A DNA stretch of 63,435 nt from Candidatus Binataceae bacterium (GCA_030041155.1 JASHOJ010000143.1:1-63435), one strand, 5' to 3'. Shown: positions 27,888 to 36,288, numbered from the stretch's first letter. Numbers and translations are program-made. Notes: generated from the letters alone by a model not told the origin.

Positions 27888-28074
27888 GGTGGCGTTCTGA
27901 AAACATAGCATCCGCCATAGATAAAATCCTGGATAGAGACGGAAGGTTCCCGCCTTGGACCGGGCAACGCTTTGCGCTGCAATCGGAATGACACTAGAAG
28001 GGCGCGATGCTACCCTGCATCGGCGCGGATCGTTCCAAAATCACGTTCGAACGGGCTTGGATTCAGGAGGCTGT
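27888..28074. promoter_or_regulatory. Shared intergenic region between the sigma factor and bufA
   Basis: This 187-base region must hold the divergent promoters. On the minus strand, ECF-like GGAACC (27952-27947 in RNA sense) and GGAAC (28036-28032) can serve as -35 elements. On the plus strand, GGAATGAC near 27986 is a candidate. Arms GGAA and TTCC flank a GG at 27941-27950. None has a -10 element that I can defend, so promoter positions are guesses. An AGGAGG ribosome binding site at 28065-28070 precedes bufA. Confidence 0.35.
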
Positions 28075-28362
28075 ATGAGGAAATCGACGGTTACCGGCGC
28101 GGTGCTCGCAACCGCGGTTGCCCTGATGTTTGCCGGCAGCGCGATGGCGGCCGACAGCGGCGCCGGGAGTTCAAACAGCGGCAATCAGGCGCAGGTCAAA
28201 TGCGTCGGCGCCAACTCTTGCGCGGGTCAGAGCGCATGCAAGAGCGCTTCTCACGCCTGCAAAGGGCAGAACGACTGCAAGGGGTTGGGCTTCGTGATGA
28301 CCTCAAGCGCGAAGGCGTGTAAAGACAAGGGCGGCAAAGTAGCCAAGGTGACAAAGAGTTAA
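28075..28362 (+). CDS. bufA: Bufferin-type RiPP precursor, secreted Cys-rich peptide
   Basis: The 95-residue precursor has a clear Sec signal peptide (residues 1-25, cleavage after AGSAMA). The core has six cysteines (43, 49, 55, 62, 68, 82) in a repeated CxGxNxC / CKGQNDCKG pattern typical of BufA2-type bufferins, and a Lys-rich tail. In characterised bufferins an MNIO enzyme turns such Cys residues into thiooxazoles, and the exported peptide binds copper. The ATG follows AGGAGG by four bases. The frame is open upstream, but those residues have no family features. The MNIO and DUF2063 genes follow directly. Confidence 0.88.
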   Translation: MRKSTVTGAVLATAVALMFAGSAMAADSGAGSSNSGNQAQVKCVGANSCAGQSACKSASHACKGQNDCKGLGFVMTSSAKACKDKGGKVAKVTKS

Positions 28363-28380
28363 CGCGATCACTTTTTTCGA

Positions 28381-28403
28381 GCACGCACCACGCGCGAGCG
28401 TGC
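28381..28403 (+). other. Hairpin between bufA and bufB
   Basis: GCACGC (28381-28386) and GCGTGC (28398-28403) can pair around an 11-base loop, six bases before the bufB ATG. It lacks a 3' T-run, so it is not a standard terminator. It might stabilise the bufA message or reduce bufB translation so that precursor exceeds enzyme. Confidence 0.35.
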
Positions 28404-28409
28404 AAGCAG

Positions 28410-29354
28410 ATGGATCGGTCGGAATTTCCATTTCTAGGATTTGGCGTCGGCCTCAGGCGTCCGCATTATGCGCATGTTCTGGCGAGCCGCTCCGGCAGGA
28501 GCCATCGCAGGCATCGTGAGCACATCCGCGGCCGCTCTGGGAGCGGCGGCGGAGTGGATTGGTTTGAGATCATCTCGGAGAACTTCATGGTCGAAGGCGG
28601 GCGGCCATTGGAGGTGCTTGACGCGGTGCGCGATCGCTATCCGATCGCGATGCATGGGGTGTCGCTTTCGATCGGATCGACCGACCGGCTTAGCCGCGAC
28701 TATCTAAGCGCGCTTGCAAAGCTTGCGCATCGAGTAAGGCCCGCGTGGATATCGGACCATTTGTGCTGGACCGGAGTGGGCGGGCGCAATCTGCATGATC
28801 TTTTGCCGCTACCGTTCAATGACGAGGCGGTGGCGCATGTCGCGGCGCGAATTCGCCGTGTGCAGGACGTGATCGAGCGCCGTATCGCGATCGAGAACGT
28901 GTCGAGCTACATGACTTATCGATGCTCGACGATGACGGAGTGGCAATTTCTCGCGGCGGTTGCGGCCGAGGCGGATTGCGCGATCCTGCTCGACATCAAC
29001 AACGTCTTTGTGAGCGCCTTTAACCATGGATTCAGCGCGGAGGAATATATCGATTCGATTCCGCCGGAGCGCGTGGCGCAGTTCCATCTTGCGGGCCATA
29101 GCGACCGCGGCGCATACCTGCTCGACTCTCATGATGCTCCCATCTGCGAGGAAGTGTGGAAGCTGTATCGGCGCGCGGTTCTCAGGTTCGGATCGGTATC
29201 GACCCTGATCGAATGGGACGACAAGATTCCCAAGTTCGAAGCTTTGGCCGCGGCGGCAAATCGCGCGCGGCGGATTTATGAAGAAATCCGCAACCTCACG
29301 CAGGGGCGATCGGGTAACGCGGCGGACGCTGAGCGGCGGCGCCGAGTCGCTTAG
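28410..29354 (+). CDS. bufB: DUF692 multinuclear non-heme iron oxidase (MNIO), BufB
   Basis: BufB is the TIM-barrel iron enzyme expected to oxidise cysteines of the bufA product in the cytoplasm before export. The metal-ligand segments are all present: FGVGLRRPHY, VDWFEIISENFM, AMHGVSLSIGS, ISDHLCW, AIENVSSYM, LLDINNVFVSAFNHG, QFHLAGHSD, DSHDAPICEEVW and LIEWDDKIP. At 314 aa it is longer than typical members owing to an Arg/Ser/Gly-rich insertion at about residues 27-48, before the VDWFE strand. The bufC start lies 77 bases inside its 3' end. Confidence 0.92.
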   Translation: MDRSEFPFLGFGVGLRRPHYAHVLASRSGRSHRRHREHIRGRSGSGGGVDWFEIISENFMVEGGRPLEVLDAVRDRYPIAMHGVSLSIGSTDRLSRDYLSALAKLAHRVRPAWISDHLCWTGVGGRNLHDLLPLPFNDEAVAHVAARIRRVQDVIERRIAIENVSSYMTYRCSTMTEWQFLAAVAAEADCAILLDINNVFVSAFNHGFSAEEYIDSIPPERVAQFHLAGHSDRGAYLLDSHDAPICEEVWKLYRRAVLRFGSVSTLIEWDDKIPKFEALAAAANRARRIYEEIRNLTQGRSGNAADAERRRRVA

Positions 29355-30159
29355 GCGGATCCAGCAGCTCGTTTCGCGCTCGATCGTGTCAGCCGGGCGC
29401 GGCGAAGTGGCTGCGAATCGCGCGCTGGCGGCGGTGATTCGCGGTGACGACCGGATGGCGAGCGCGGATCGCGTCGCGATCTACGCAGGCATGTACGTGG
29501 CGCGGCTGCATGAGGTGATGAAGGAGGATTATCCGGCGACCGCGGCGGTCCTCGGCCAGAGTTTTGCGGAAATCGTGCGCGAGTACCTTGTCGCATATCC
29601 GCCAAAAAAGCCGTCGGTGTTCTTTGCGGGACAGTCGTTCCCCGCGTTTCTTAGAAGCCATCCAATTTGTCGCCGGATGCCGTATCTTGCCGATCTTGCG
29701 GCGCTGGAGCGCGCGATGGTGGAGGTTTTCGTCGCGCCGGACGTGGCGCCGCTCGATGAGGCGGCGCTAAGAGCGATTAGTGCCGCTGACTGGCCGCGGC
29801 TTCGGATGCGAACCGTATCCGCGCTGCGCTTGTTCGAGGTGCAATGGAGGGTCGCGGCGCTTTTGCGCGACGTGCAGTCGGGACGCCGACCCAAGAAGCC
29901 TCGGCGCGGCAAGAAGTTCTTACTCGTGTGGCGCATAGGCGGGCGAGTCTACTTTCGAGAGACGGATGCGGCTGAGGCGGCGGCGCTTAAGCTTCTCGGC
30001 CGCGGTGCGACCTTCGATCGGGTCTGCGAAAAATTGGCGGGTGCGCGCCGCGATGCCGGCTCCGTGAAGTTCATCATGGCGACACTCAGGCGATGGCTTC
30101 GAGAGGGAGTGATCGCGCGGCTTGGGCCGTCGCCGGCCCGGCAATCAGTTTCGGCGTGA
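29278..30159 (+). CDS. bufC: DUF2063 MNIO partner protein, BufC
   Basis: The 293-residue protein has an N-terminal DUF2063 domain (about 27-130: VAIYAGMYVARLHEVMKEDY, PATAAVLG, YPPKKPSVFFAGQSFPAFL) and a C-terminal winged-helix-like part (about 200-285: KFLLVWRIGGRVYFRE, RWLREGVIARLG). In MNIO systems this protein binds the enzyme and presents the precursor, its C-terminal part working as a RiPP recognition element. The ATG shown overlaps bufB by 77 bases; later non-ATG starts cannot be excluded. No DoxX-type BufD follows. Confidence 0.88.
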   Translation: MKKSATSRRGDRVTRRTLSGGAESLRRIQQLVSRSIVSAGRGEVAANRALAAVIRGDDRMASADRVAIYAGMYVARLHEVMKEDYPATAAVLGQSFAEIVREYLVAYPPKKPSVFFAGQSFPAFLRSHPICRRMPYLADLAALERAMVEVFVAPDVAPLDEAALRAISAADWPRLRMRTVSALRLFEVQWRVAALLRDVQSGRRPKKPRRGKKFLLVWRIGGRVYFRETDAAEAAALKLLGRGATFDRVCEKLAGARRDAGSVKFIMATLRRWLREGVIARLGPSPARQSVSA

Positions 30160-30239
30160 TCGATTCGCGCCCGCTCTGATAGTGTTTAAGATTCCGGCGC
30201 CGTTTTGCGCGCAGCCGCAAGCGGGCGAGCGGACTTTCG

Positions 30240-31337
30240 ATGAGTCGCGAAACGATTAGCGTGGAACGGGTTACCACTCGCGCGTCGTGCGAGGAATTCG
30301 CGCGGCTGCCGTATCAAATCTACGCGGGGCGTGAGGCATGGTGGCCTCCCGACATTCAGGGCGAAATCGAAATGATTTCGGGCCGAACCCATTTCGCGTC
30401 GTACCTTGACCTGGAGCCGTTCTGCGCCCGCCGGCGCGGGCGGATGGTGGCGCGAGTGAGCGCGGTGGTGAACCGCCGCTACAATCAGCATTGGAACGAT
30501 AGCCTGGGGCAACTGATTCATTTCGAGGCGCACGAGGGCGAAGAGGACGCCGCGTGCGCGATGCTCAAGGCGGCGGCACACTCGCTCGGTGCGCGCGGGA
30601 TGACGGCGGTGCGAAGCGGCTTTGCCGCGTTTCTGGATTATCCGTACGTAATCGACAATTACGGGCGGCTCGGGTCATTCCTCTTGCGGTCGAACCCGCC
30701 GTACTACCATCGCTATCTGAAAAACTCCGGCTTCGAGATCGAAAAGGGCCAGACCGATTACACGGCCGAGCTGACGCCCGAGATTCGCGCCCGCTACCGA
30801 TCGATGACCGAGGCGGCGCGCGCAGCCGGGGTTGCGATCAAAAGCTGGCGCGAGTTCGGGTATCTTGCCGCGATCGACGCCTGGACCGAGGTCACCAACT
30901 CCGCGTTCGCGCGGCATTGGGGATGGAACCCGGTCACGTTGGACGAGGTGCGTCCGATGCTGATGTCGCTGTGGGAAACGCCGGTGGCGGACCTCTCGAT
31001 GGTCGCGATTATTGGCGGCGAGATTGTGGGCGCGGTGTTTTCAGTGCCGGATCTGAGCCCGGTACTCGCGCAGGTCCGCCGAGGCGTCAGGCTTGAGTCA
31101 ATGCGCGGCGGAGGAACCCGCGGCGCGCTGATAAATATCGGGGTAAAGGAGCAGGCGCGCGGGCGCGGAATCGCTGCCGCGATGGCGGCACGCTCGTATC
31201 TTGCGATGGCGGAGCGGAACATGCGCTACGCTGGTTATACCCTGGTGCTTGATGACAACTGGGCTTCGCGGCGCACCGCGGAACGCCTGGGCGCGCGGAT
31301 TACCAGCAATTTTGTCACCTATCGAATGAACCTCTAG
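30240..31337 (+). CDS. GNAT-superfamily acyltransferase-like protein
   Basis: The 365-residue protein has the two-halved layout of uncharacterised GNAT-like proteins. An N-terminal half has RLPYQIYAGREAWWPPD and FAAFLDYPYVIDNYG. A C-terminal half has LSMVAIIGGEIVGAVFSVPD, an acetyl-CoA loop-like VKEQARGRGIAAAM, and LVLDDNWASRRTAERLGA near the end. The start at 30240 is an ATG with no strong ribosome binding site. It follows bufC by 80 bases on the same strand, so it may be co-expressed, but a role in peptide modification is only a possibility. Confidence 0.7.
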   Translation: MSRETISVERVTTRASCEEFARLPYQIYAGREAWWPPDIQGEIEMISGRTHFASYLDLEPFCARRRGRMVARVSAVVNRRYNQHWNDSLGQLIHFEAHEGEEDAACAMLKAAAHSLGARGMTAVRSGFAAFLDYPYVIDNYGRLGSFLLRSNPPYYHRYLKNSGFEIEKGQTDYTAELTPEIRARYRSMTEAARAAGVAIKSWREFGYLAAIDAWTEVTNSAFARHWGWNPVTLDEVRPMLMSLWETPVADLSMVAIIGGEIVGAVFSVPDLSPVLAQVRRGVRLESMRGGGTRGALINIGVKEQARGRGIAAAMAARSYLAMAERNMRYAGYTLVLDDNWASRRTAERLGARITSNFVTYRMNL

Positions 31338-31387
31338 CCGTGCGGGCGGTTGCTCCGGTGTCGGGCGGCGCATTAGATTTTCCGACG

Positions 31388-31864
31388 ATGCTCAGCATGC
31401 GGCTGCTGGTCCTGTTTATCCACGTGACGGCGGTGATCGTCGCGCTTGGCGGATCGCTCTTCAGCACCTTTGCGCTCACGCCGATTCTCAACAGCGAGCT
31501 TGAGCCGGTGGCGCGGATCAAAGTGATGCGCCGGGTTGTGCGGCGGCTCGGATGGATCGTGCTGGTGTCGCTCGCGGTATTGGTCGCGACCGGAATGATG
31601 AACGTGTTTTATATCGGCGCGATAAGCAGGCTTCTGATGGTCAAGCTCGTGCTGGTGATAATCGTGATCGGGCTTGCGATCTATCAGTACGCGAACGTGG
31701 GCGCGCGCATCTGGCAGGCTTCATCCGATGGTCCATCACCGGGGCTTGCACCGCTGGTCTCGCGCTTTAGACGGGTCGGTCTAACGGTGGGATCGCTCGT
31801 GTTACTGATCGTGTATCTGTCGCTTGGCCTGACGCGGGTGCCGGGCGCGCTTTCGATCGGATAA
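31388..31864 (+). CDS. Four-span membrane protein, CopD/DUF4149-like
   Basis: The 158-residue protein has four predicted membrane helices. The first carries a His (LLVLFIHVTAVIVALGGSLF), and the layout FALTP, RRLGWIVLVSLAVLVATG, LLMVKLVLVIIVI and a last helix resembles CopD and DUF4149 proteins, some of which handle copper. The similarity is by pattern only. An in-frame ATG at 31340 exists, but 31388 gives a compact N-terminus. It starts a run of genes that continues into the molybdenum hydroxylase operon. Confidence 0.6.
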   Translation: MLSMRLLVLFIHVTAVIVALGGSLFSTFALTPILNSELEPVARIKVMRRVVRRLGWIVLVSLAVLVATGMMNVFYIGAISRLLMVKLVLVIIVIGLAIYQYANVGARIWQASSDGPSPGLAPLVSRFRRVGLTVGSLVLLIVYLSLGLTRVPGALSIG

Positions 31865-31882
31865 CACGGACGAACTGACTTG

Positions 31883-32416
31883 GTGCAGCGGCGCAAACGT
31901 GGACGGCAGCTTTACCATCGAATCGTTCGATGGCTTTCGGTGGCTGCGCTGCTGGTCGCGATCATCTCGACCGCCAGCTATGGATCGGGCGCGCACACGG
32001 CGGTGCGCTATCTTGATCCGCCGATGGGCGCATGGTGGAACGCAAGCGAATTCGCCTTCATGACGGTCAGCGCGGCGGCGCTGGGAATCCTGGTCGCGAT
32101 CGGTGCGGGGCTCAAGCTAGTCGCCGAAGAGGCGGTGCGCCGCCGGGTCGCGATTGCGTCGATTATCGTCGGCGCGATTATCGTAGCGCCGCTGGCAAGC
32201 GGCATGGCCGCGATGGCGCGGCTCGGATGGATGGCGGAGGGCGGCCTTGCTCCATACGCCGAAACTTCGATCGTTGACAAGCTTCTGATCGCGGGCGTTT
32301 ACTCGCTAAAGATTGCCGGCTTCAGCCTGATCGCGGGCCTTGCGATGGTTGCGATGGTCGCGGCGGTGATCGTTCCTTTGACGCGCGTTGTGCCTTCGCG
32401 CGAGGCGCTGAAGTGA
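31883..32416 (+). CDS. Predicted membrane protein of unknown family
   Basis: The 177-residue product has four hydrophobic stretches (about 17-37, 57-80, 87-110 and 142-166). I recognise no family. Aromatic and small residues after the first span (PPMGAWWNASEFAF) form a periplasmic-looking loop. Starts TTG (31880) and GTG (31883) are adjacent. The stop overlaps the next gene as GTGA, so it is translationally coupled to the FeS subunit of the hydroxylase and may anchor it or donate electrons. Confidence 0.7.
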   Translation: MQRRKRGRQLYHRIVRWLSVAALLVAIISTASYGSGAHTAVRYLDPPMGAWWNASEFAFMTVSAAALGILVAIGAGLKLVAEEAVRRRVAIASIIVGAIIVAPLASGMAAMARLGWMAEGGLAPYAETSIVDKLLIAGVYSLKIAGFSLIAGLAMVAMVAAVIVPLTRVVPSREALK

Positions 32417-33075
32417 AATCCGACAAGCCAAAAAAATCACATAAAGCCGCGCTGTCGCGCCGCTCATTTCTGAAGGGCGCCGCGCTGACCAGCGCCGGTG
32501 CGATGGCCGCGGTCGCGTCGCTGAGTCATCTGAAGCCCGCGCATGCCGATGCGCCGATGCCCGCGGGCGCGGTCGAAAGACTCGGGCCGGGGCCGGCGCC
32601 GATCGAGCTCAAAATCAACGGCGAGGTGAAACGGCTCTCGGTCGAGCCGCGAGTGACGCTTTTGCGCGCCTTGCGCGAGCATCTTGGGATGACCGGCACC
32701 AAGCTGGTGTGCGATCGCGGAGCGTGCGGCGCCTGCACGGTCCTGATGGACGGGCGCACCGTCACCTCGTGCATGGTGCTGGCGGTGGACGCGCGCGGGC
32801 GCGAAATCGTCACGATCGAGGGGCTGGGAAATCCCGCGCGGATGCATCCGGTGCAGGCGGCGTTCGTCGTGGCGGACGCGATGCAGTGTGGGTTCTGCAC
32901 GCCAGGGATGGTGATGTCGATCGCGGCGGCGCTTAAGCGCAACCCCAAGGCCGGTGAAGATGAGATTCGCCAGAGCGTGGCCGGGAACATCTGCCGATGC
33001 GGCACCTATCCGCACGTGTTCGCCGCCGCTCTCAATACCGCGCGCGGGTTCGGCGCGGGCAAGGGGAATGCGTGA
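32413..33075 (+). CDS. paoA: Xanthine dehydrogenase-family [2Fe-2S] subunit with Tat signal (PaoA/YagT-like)
   Basis: This is the electron-transfer subunit of a molybdenum hydroxylase. A Tat motif SRRSFLKG (about residues 15-22) and hydrophobic stretch end near AHADAP, so the assembled enzyme is periplasmic. Cys residues in LVCDRGACGACTVLMDG and TSC bind the plant-ferredoxin-type cluster. Those in QCGFCTPGM and NICRCGTYPH bind the second cluster. The 220-residue length and Tat signal match PaoA of E. coli. The GTG start overlaps the upstream membrane-protein stop, and the stop overlaps the next ATG (TGATG). Confidence 0.93.
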   Translation: MKSDKPKKSHKAALSRRSFLKGAALTSAGAMAAVASLSHLKPAHADAPMPAGAVERLGPGPAPIELKINGEVKRLSVEPRVTLLRALREHLGMTGTKLVCDRGACGACTVLMDGRTVTSCMVLAVDARGREIVTIEGLGNPARMHPVQAAFVVADAMQCGFCTPGMVMSIAAALKRNPKAGEDEIRQSVAGNICRCGTYPHVFAAALNTARGFGAGKGNA

Positions 33076-35276
33076 TGTCGCGCCGCGTAACCGTCGAACT
33101 CGGCTATCCGGGCGATACCCGCGACGTCACGGTGGAGATTCCCGACGGCGAGCCGGTGCCGTGGCAGGTTCCGGACCGGTTCGAGCTGGTGGGGCGGTCA
33201 ACTCCGCGCGTGGATGGCGCAATGAAGGCGACCGGCGCGGCGCGCTACAGCTACGATATTGTTCTGCCGGAGATGCTCTACGGGGCGATTCTCAGGAGTC
33301 CACATCCAGCGGCGCGCGTCAGGAGTGTCGATCTTTCGGCGGCCCGGCGCCTGCCGGGAGTTCGCGCCGCGATCGAGATCGGTAATGATCAGGCGCGCTT
33401 CGCCGGACAGGAAATCGCCGCGGTTGCGGCCGACAGCTCAGATATAGCGGATGACGCGATCGCGCTTATCAAGGTTGATTATGAGCCGAGGCGGTTCGCG
33501 GTGACGATCGCGGATGCGGCGGCGAGCGGCGCGCCGAGCGTATTCAGCGGGTCGAATCTCGACAAGCCGAAAATCTCATCCAAAGGCGATGTCGACCGTG
33601 CGCTTGCCTCTGCGGCGGAGAAAATCGAGGCGACTTACGTCACGCCCGTGCAGACCCATGTGTCGCTCGAAACTCACGGAGCGGTCGCGCGCTTCGATGA
33701 GAGCGGATTGACGGTCTGGTGCTCGACGCAGGGAATCTTCTCGGTGCGCGACGATCTTGCAGTGTACTTCAATCTGCCGCCGGAGAAGGTGCGGGTAATC
33801 TGCGAATACCTGGGCGGCGGATTCGGATCGAAGTTTGGCGCCCGGCCTGAGATTGTCACGGCGGCGCGCCTTGCAAAAGAGGCGGGCGCTCCGGTGAAGC
33901 TGATGCTGCCGCGCGGCGATGAGCATCTGGCTACCGGTAATCGCCCCAACGCGGAGCAGACGGTCCGGCTTGGCGCCGATCGCTCGGGCAAGCTGGTCGC
34001 GATCGATCTCGTGCAGCGCGGCAGCGGCGGAGTTGGCGGAGGATCGGGCAGCTCGGGTCCGTTCAAGATGGTTTATCCGTGCGACAATATCCGCACCTCC
34101 GAGACCAACGTTTATATGAATGCCGGGCCCGCATCGCCGATGCGTGCGCCGGGATGGCCGCAGGGATGTTTTGGGTTGGAGATGGCGATGGACGAGCTGG
34201 CGCGCAGCCTGCACATCGACCGGCTCGAATTTCGGCGCGTCAACAACACCAATCCGGTGCGCGCGCATGAGTTGGACCTTGGCGCGCGCGCGTTCAGATG
34301 GGACGACACCAAGTCGGCGCTGGCGAAGCAGACTGGCACGAACCGGCGCGGGATCGGCGTGGCGTGCGCCGCATGGCACGCGCTTGGCGCGTCAGGCCCC
34401 GAGGCAACCGCGATTGCACATCGCGATGGTCACGTGGAGATCCGCTGCGGAACCCAGGATATCGGCACCGGCACTCGGACCGCGCTTGCGATCGTCGCGG
34501 CGGAGGAGCTGGGCGTGCCTATAAGCCAGGTCGCGTCGGAGATCGGCGACACTCGGTATCCATTCTCGCTTCCCTCCGGCGGCAGTATGAGCGCGCCGTC
34601 AAACACACCCGCGGTGCGGCAAGCGGCGGCTCATCTGCGCGACAAGCTGTTCAGAATCGCGGCGCCGATTCTCGGCGCCGCGCCGTCGGATCTCGAGGCG
34701 CGCGACGCAGTGATTCGGGTGCGCTTCGATCCGTCGCGATCGGTCGCGTTCAAGACCGTCTGCCGCCGTATTCCGGGCGACTCGATTTCCGCGCAAGGCG
34801 AGCGGCTTCCCAACTATCAGGAATTCCGTCCCGATCAGGCGGGATGCCAATTCGCCGAAGTGGAAGTGGATACTGAAACCGGAATCACGCGCGTGGTGCG
34901 AGTGGTCGCGGTGCACGATGTCGGCACGATGCTGGATCCGCTGACCTCGCGCAGCCAGGTCAATGGCGGCGTGCTGATGGGAATCTCGTACGCGCTGTTC
35001 GAGATGCGCCGGATGGACCCGGCGCTCGGGCTGATGATGAATCCGACCATGGACGACTACAAGCTGGTCGGACCGCTCGACACGCCGAAGATCGACGTGA
35101 TCTTCCTCGACGTTCGCAATGGCGGCACCAACACCGGGGTGCTCGGAATTGGCGAGGTGGTGCACGTTGCGAGCACGGCCGCGGTCGCGTGCGCGGTCAG
35201 CGACGCTATCGGCGTTCCGATTCGCGAGTTGCCGCTTACGCCGGATCGGATACTGGCGGCGCTGGAGCATGCGTGA
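33075..35276 (+). CDS. paoC: Molybdopterin-binding hydroxylase large subunit (PaoC-like)
   Basis: This catalytic subunit binds the molybdenum cofactor and oxidises aldehydes or N-heterocycles. At 733 aa it is almost the size of E. coli PaoC. Visible features are the N-terminal GRSTPRVDGAMKATGAARYS, the cofactor region YLGGGFGSKFG, the RAPGWPQGCFGLEMAMDE segment and the base catalyst Glu694 in GVLGIGEVVHVAS. The start at 33075 overlaps the FeS-subunit stop. The gene order FeS-Mo-FAD differs from E. coli paoABC (FeS-FAD-Mo). The substrate cannot be read from sequence. Confidence 0.93.
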   Translation: MSRRVTVELGYPGDTRDVTVEIPDGEPVPWQVPDRFELVGRSTPRVDGAMKATGAARYSYDIVLPEMLYGAILRSPHPAARVRSVDLSAARRLPGVRAAIEIGNDQARFAGQEIAAVAADSSDIADDAIALIKVDYEPRRFAVTIADAAASGAPSVFSGSNLDKPKISSKGDVDRALASAAEKIEATYVTPVQTHVSLETHGAVARFDESGLTVWCSTQGIFSVRDDLAVYFNLPPEKVRVICEYLGGGFGSKFGARPEIVTAARLAKEAGAPVKLMLPRGDEHLATGNRPNAEQTVRLGADRSGKLVAIDLVQRGSGGVGGGSGSSGPFKMVYPCDNIRTSETNVYMNAGPASPMRAPGWPQGCFGLEMAMDELARSLHIDRLEFRRVNNTNPVRAHELDLGARAFRWDDTKSALAKQTGTNRRGIGVACAAWHALGASGPEATAIAHRDGHVEIRCGTQDIGTGTRTALAIVAAEELGVPISQVASEIGDTRYPFSLPSGGSMSAPSNTPAVRQAAAHLRDKLFRIAAPILGAAPSDLEARDAVIRVRFDPSRSVAFKTVCRRIPGDSISAQGERLPNYQEFRPDQAGCQFAEVEVDTETGITRVVRVVAVHDVGTMLDPLTSRSQVNGGVLMGISYALFEMRRMDPALGLMMNPTMDDYKLVGPLDTPKIDVIFLDVRNGGTNTGVLGIGEVVHVASTAAVACAVSDAIGVPIRELPLTPDRILAALEHA

Positions 35277-36277
35277 TGAACCGCTTCGAGGTAGTGACGC
35301 CCGCCGACGTCGAGCACGCATCCGCGATGATCGCGAAGCCGAATTGCGCCGCAATCGCGGGTGGCGTGGACGTGCTCGATCTGCAGAAGCTCGGCGTGAC
35401 CAGAACCGCGACGCTGGTGAACCTGAAGCCGCTTGCCGCGATGAACGGAATCGATGAAAAGCCTGGTGGCGACCTGCGTCTCGGAGCGCTGGTGAAGCTG
35501 CACGAGGTCGCGGAGCATCCGGTGATTCGGAAAAGATTCAGCGCCATCTCGGATGCGGCGCGGCAGGCGGCGACCCCGCAGATCCGCAACCTGGGCACGG
35601 TCGGCGGAAATCTGCTGCAACGCCCGCGATGCTGGTATTTCCGTAATCCGCTTACGAACTGCCTAAAAAAAGGAGGCGACCGCTGCTTCTCGGTTGGCGG
35701 ATTAAACCGTTATCACGCGATTTTCGGGGGCGGCCCCTCGTTCATCGTGCATCCGTCGAATCTCGCGCCTGCCTTGGTGGCTTTCGGAGCCAGCGCGCAC
35801 ATAGTCGGCCCGGGCGGAGTGCGAACGGTCGAGCTTGAAAAATTTTTCGCGCTGCCATCGGTTGACCCGCATCGCGAGAACGATCTGAAAGCCGGCGAGA
35901 TCATCACCGAGATCATCGTGCCAGCTCCCGCGCGCGGTGCCCGCAGCATCTATATCGAGGCGCGTGAGAAGCAGAGCTTCGATTGGCCGCTGGTAAGCGT
36001 CGCGGCGGTGATCGTCGCGAATGGAAAGACGGTTTCCCAGGCGCGAATCGTGATGGGTGCGGTCGCTCCGATTCCGTGGCGCGTACCAGATGCGGAACGG
36101 ACGCTGGCCGGGATGGCGCCGAGCGAGGAGAATGCGCGAGCCGCGGCGAAAATCGCGATCAAGAACGCGGCACCGCTGCCGGATAACGGGTACAAAGTGA
36201 AGATCGCGGAGGTGCTGGTGCGCCGCGCAATCCTTGGCGCCGCAAGCGAAGCCGCGACTGCCTCCGATCAGACATAG
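35276..36277 (+). CDS. paoB: FAD-binding subunit with extra FeS loop (PaoB-like)
   Basis: This 333-residue subunit passes electrons from the FeS clusters to FAD and then to an acceptor. The FAD site reads AIAGGVDVLDLQKLG and IRNLGTVGGNLLQRPR. An inserted loop with Cys119 (RCWYFRNP), Cys129 and Cys137 resembles the [4Fe-4S] insertion of PaoB and of 4-hydroxybenzoyl-CoA reductase; the fourth ligand is not obvious to me. The ATG overlaps the large-subunit stop (TGATG). No paoD-like maturation gene follows. Confidence 0.92.
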   Translation: MNRFEVVTPADVEHASAMIAKPNCAAIAGGVDVLDLQKLGVTRTATLVNLKPLAAMNGIDEKPGGDLRLGALVKLHEVAEHPVIRKRFSAISDAARQAATPQIRNLGTVGGNLLQRPRCWYFRNPLTNCLKKGGDRCFSVGGLNRYHAIFGGGPSFIVHPSNLAPALVAFGASAHIVGPGGVRTVELEKFFALPSVDPHRENDLKAGEIITEIIVPAPARGARSIYIEAREKQSFDWPLVSVAAVIVANGKTVSQARIVMGAVAPIPWRVPDAERTLAGMAPSEENARAAAKIAIKNAAPLPDNGYKVKIAEVLVRRAILGAASEAATASDQT

Positions 36278-36288
36278 AGACCATAGCG

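Noticed and set aside
33576..34379. 267-codon minus-strand frame inside the molybdenum hydroxylase gene
   Set aside because: It is a shadow of the well-supported large-subunit gene with Arg/Ala/His-biased composition and no domain.
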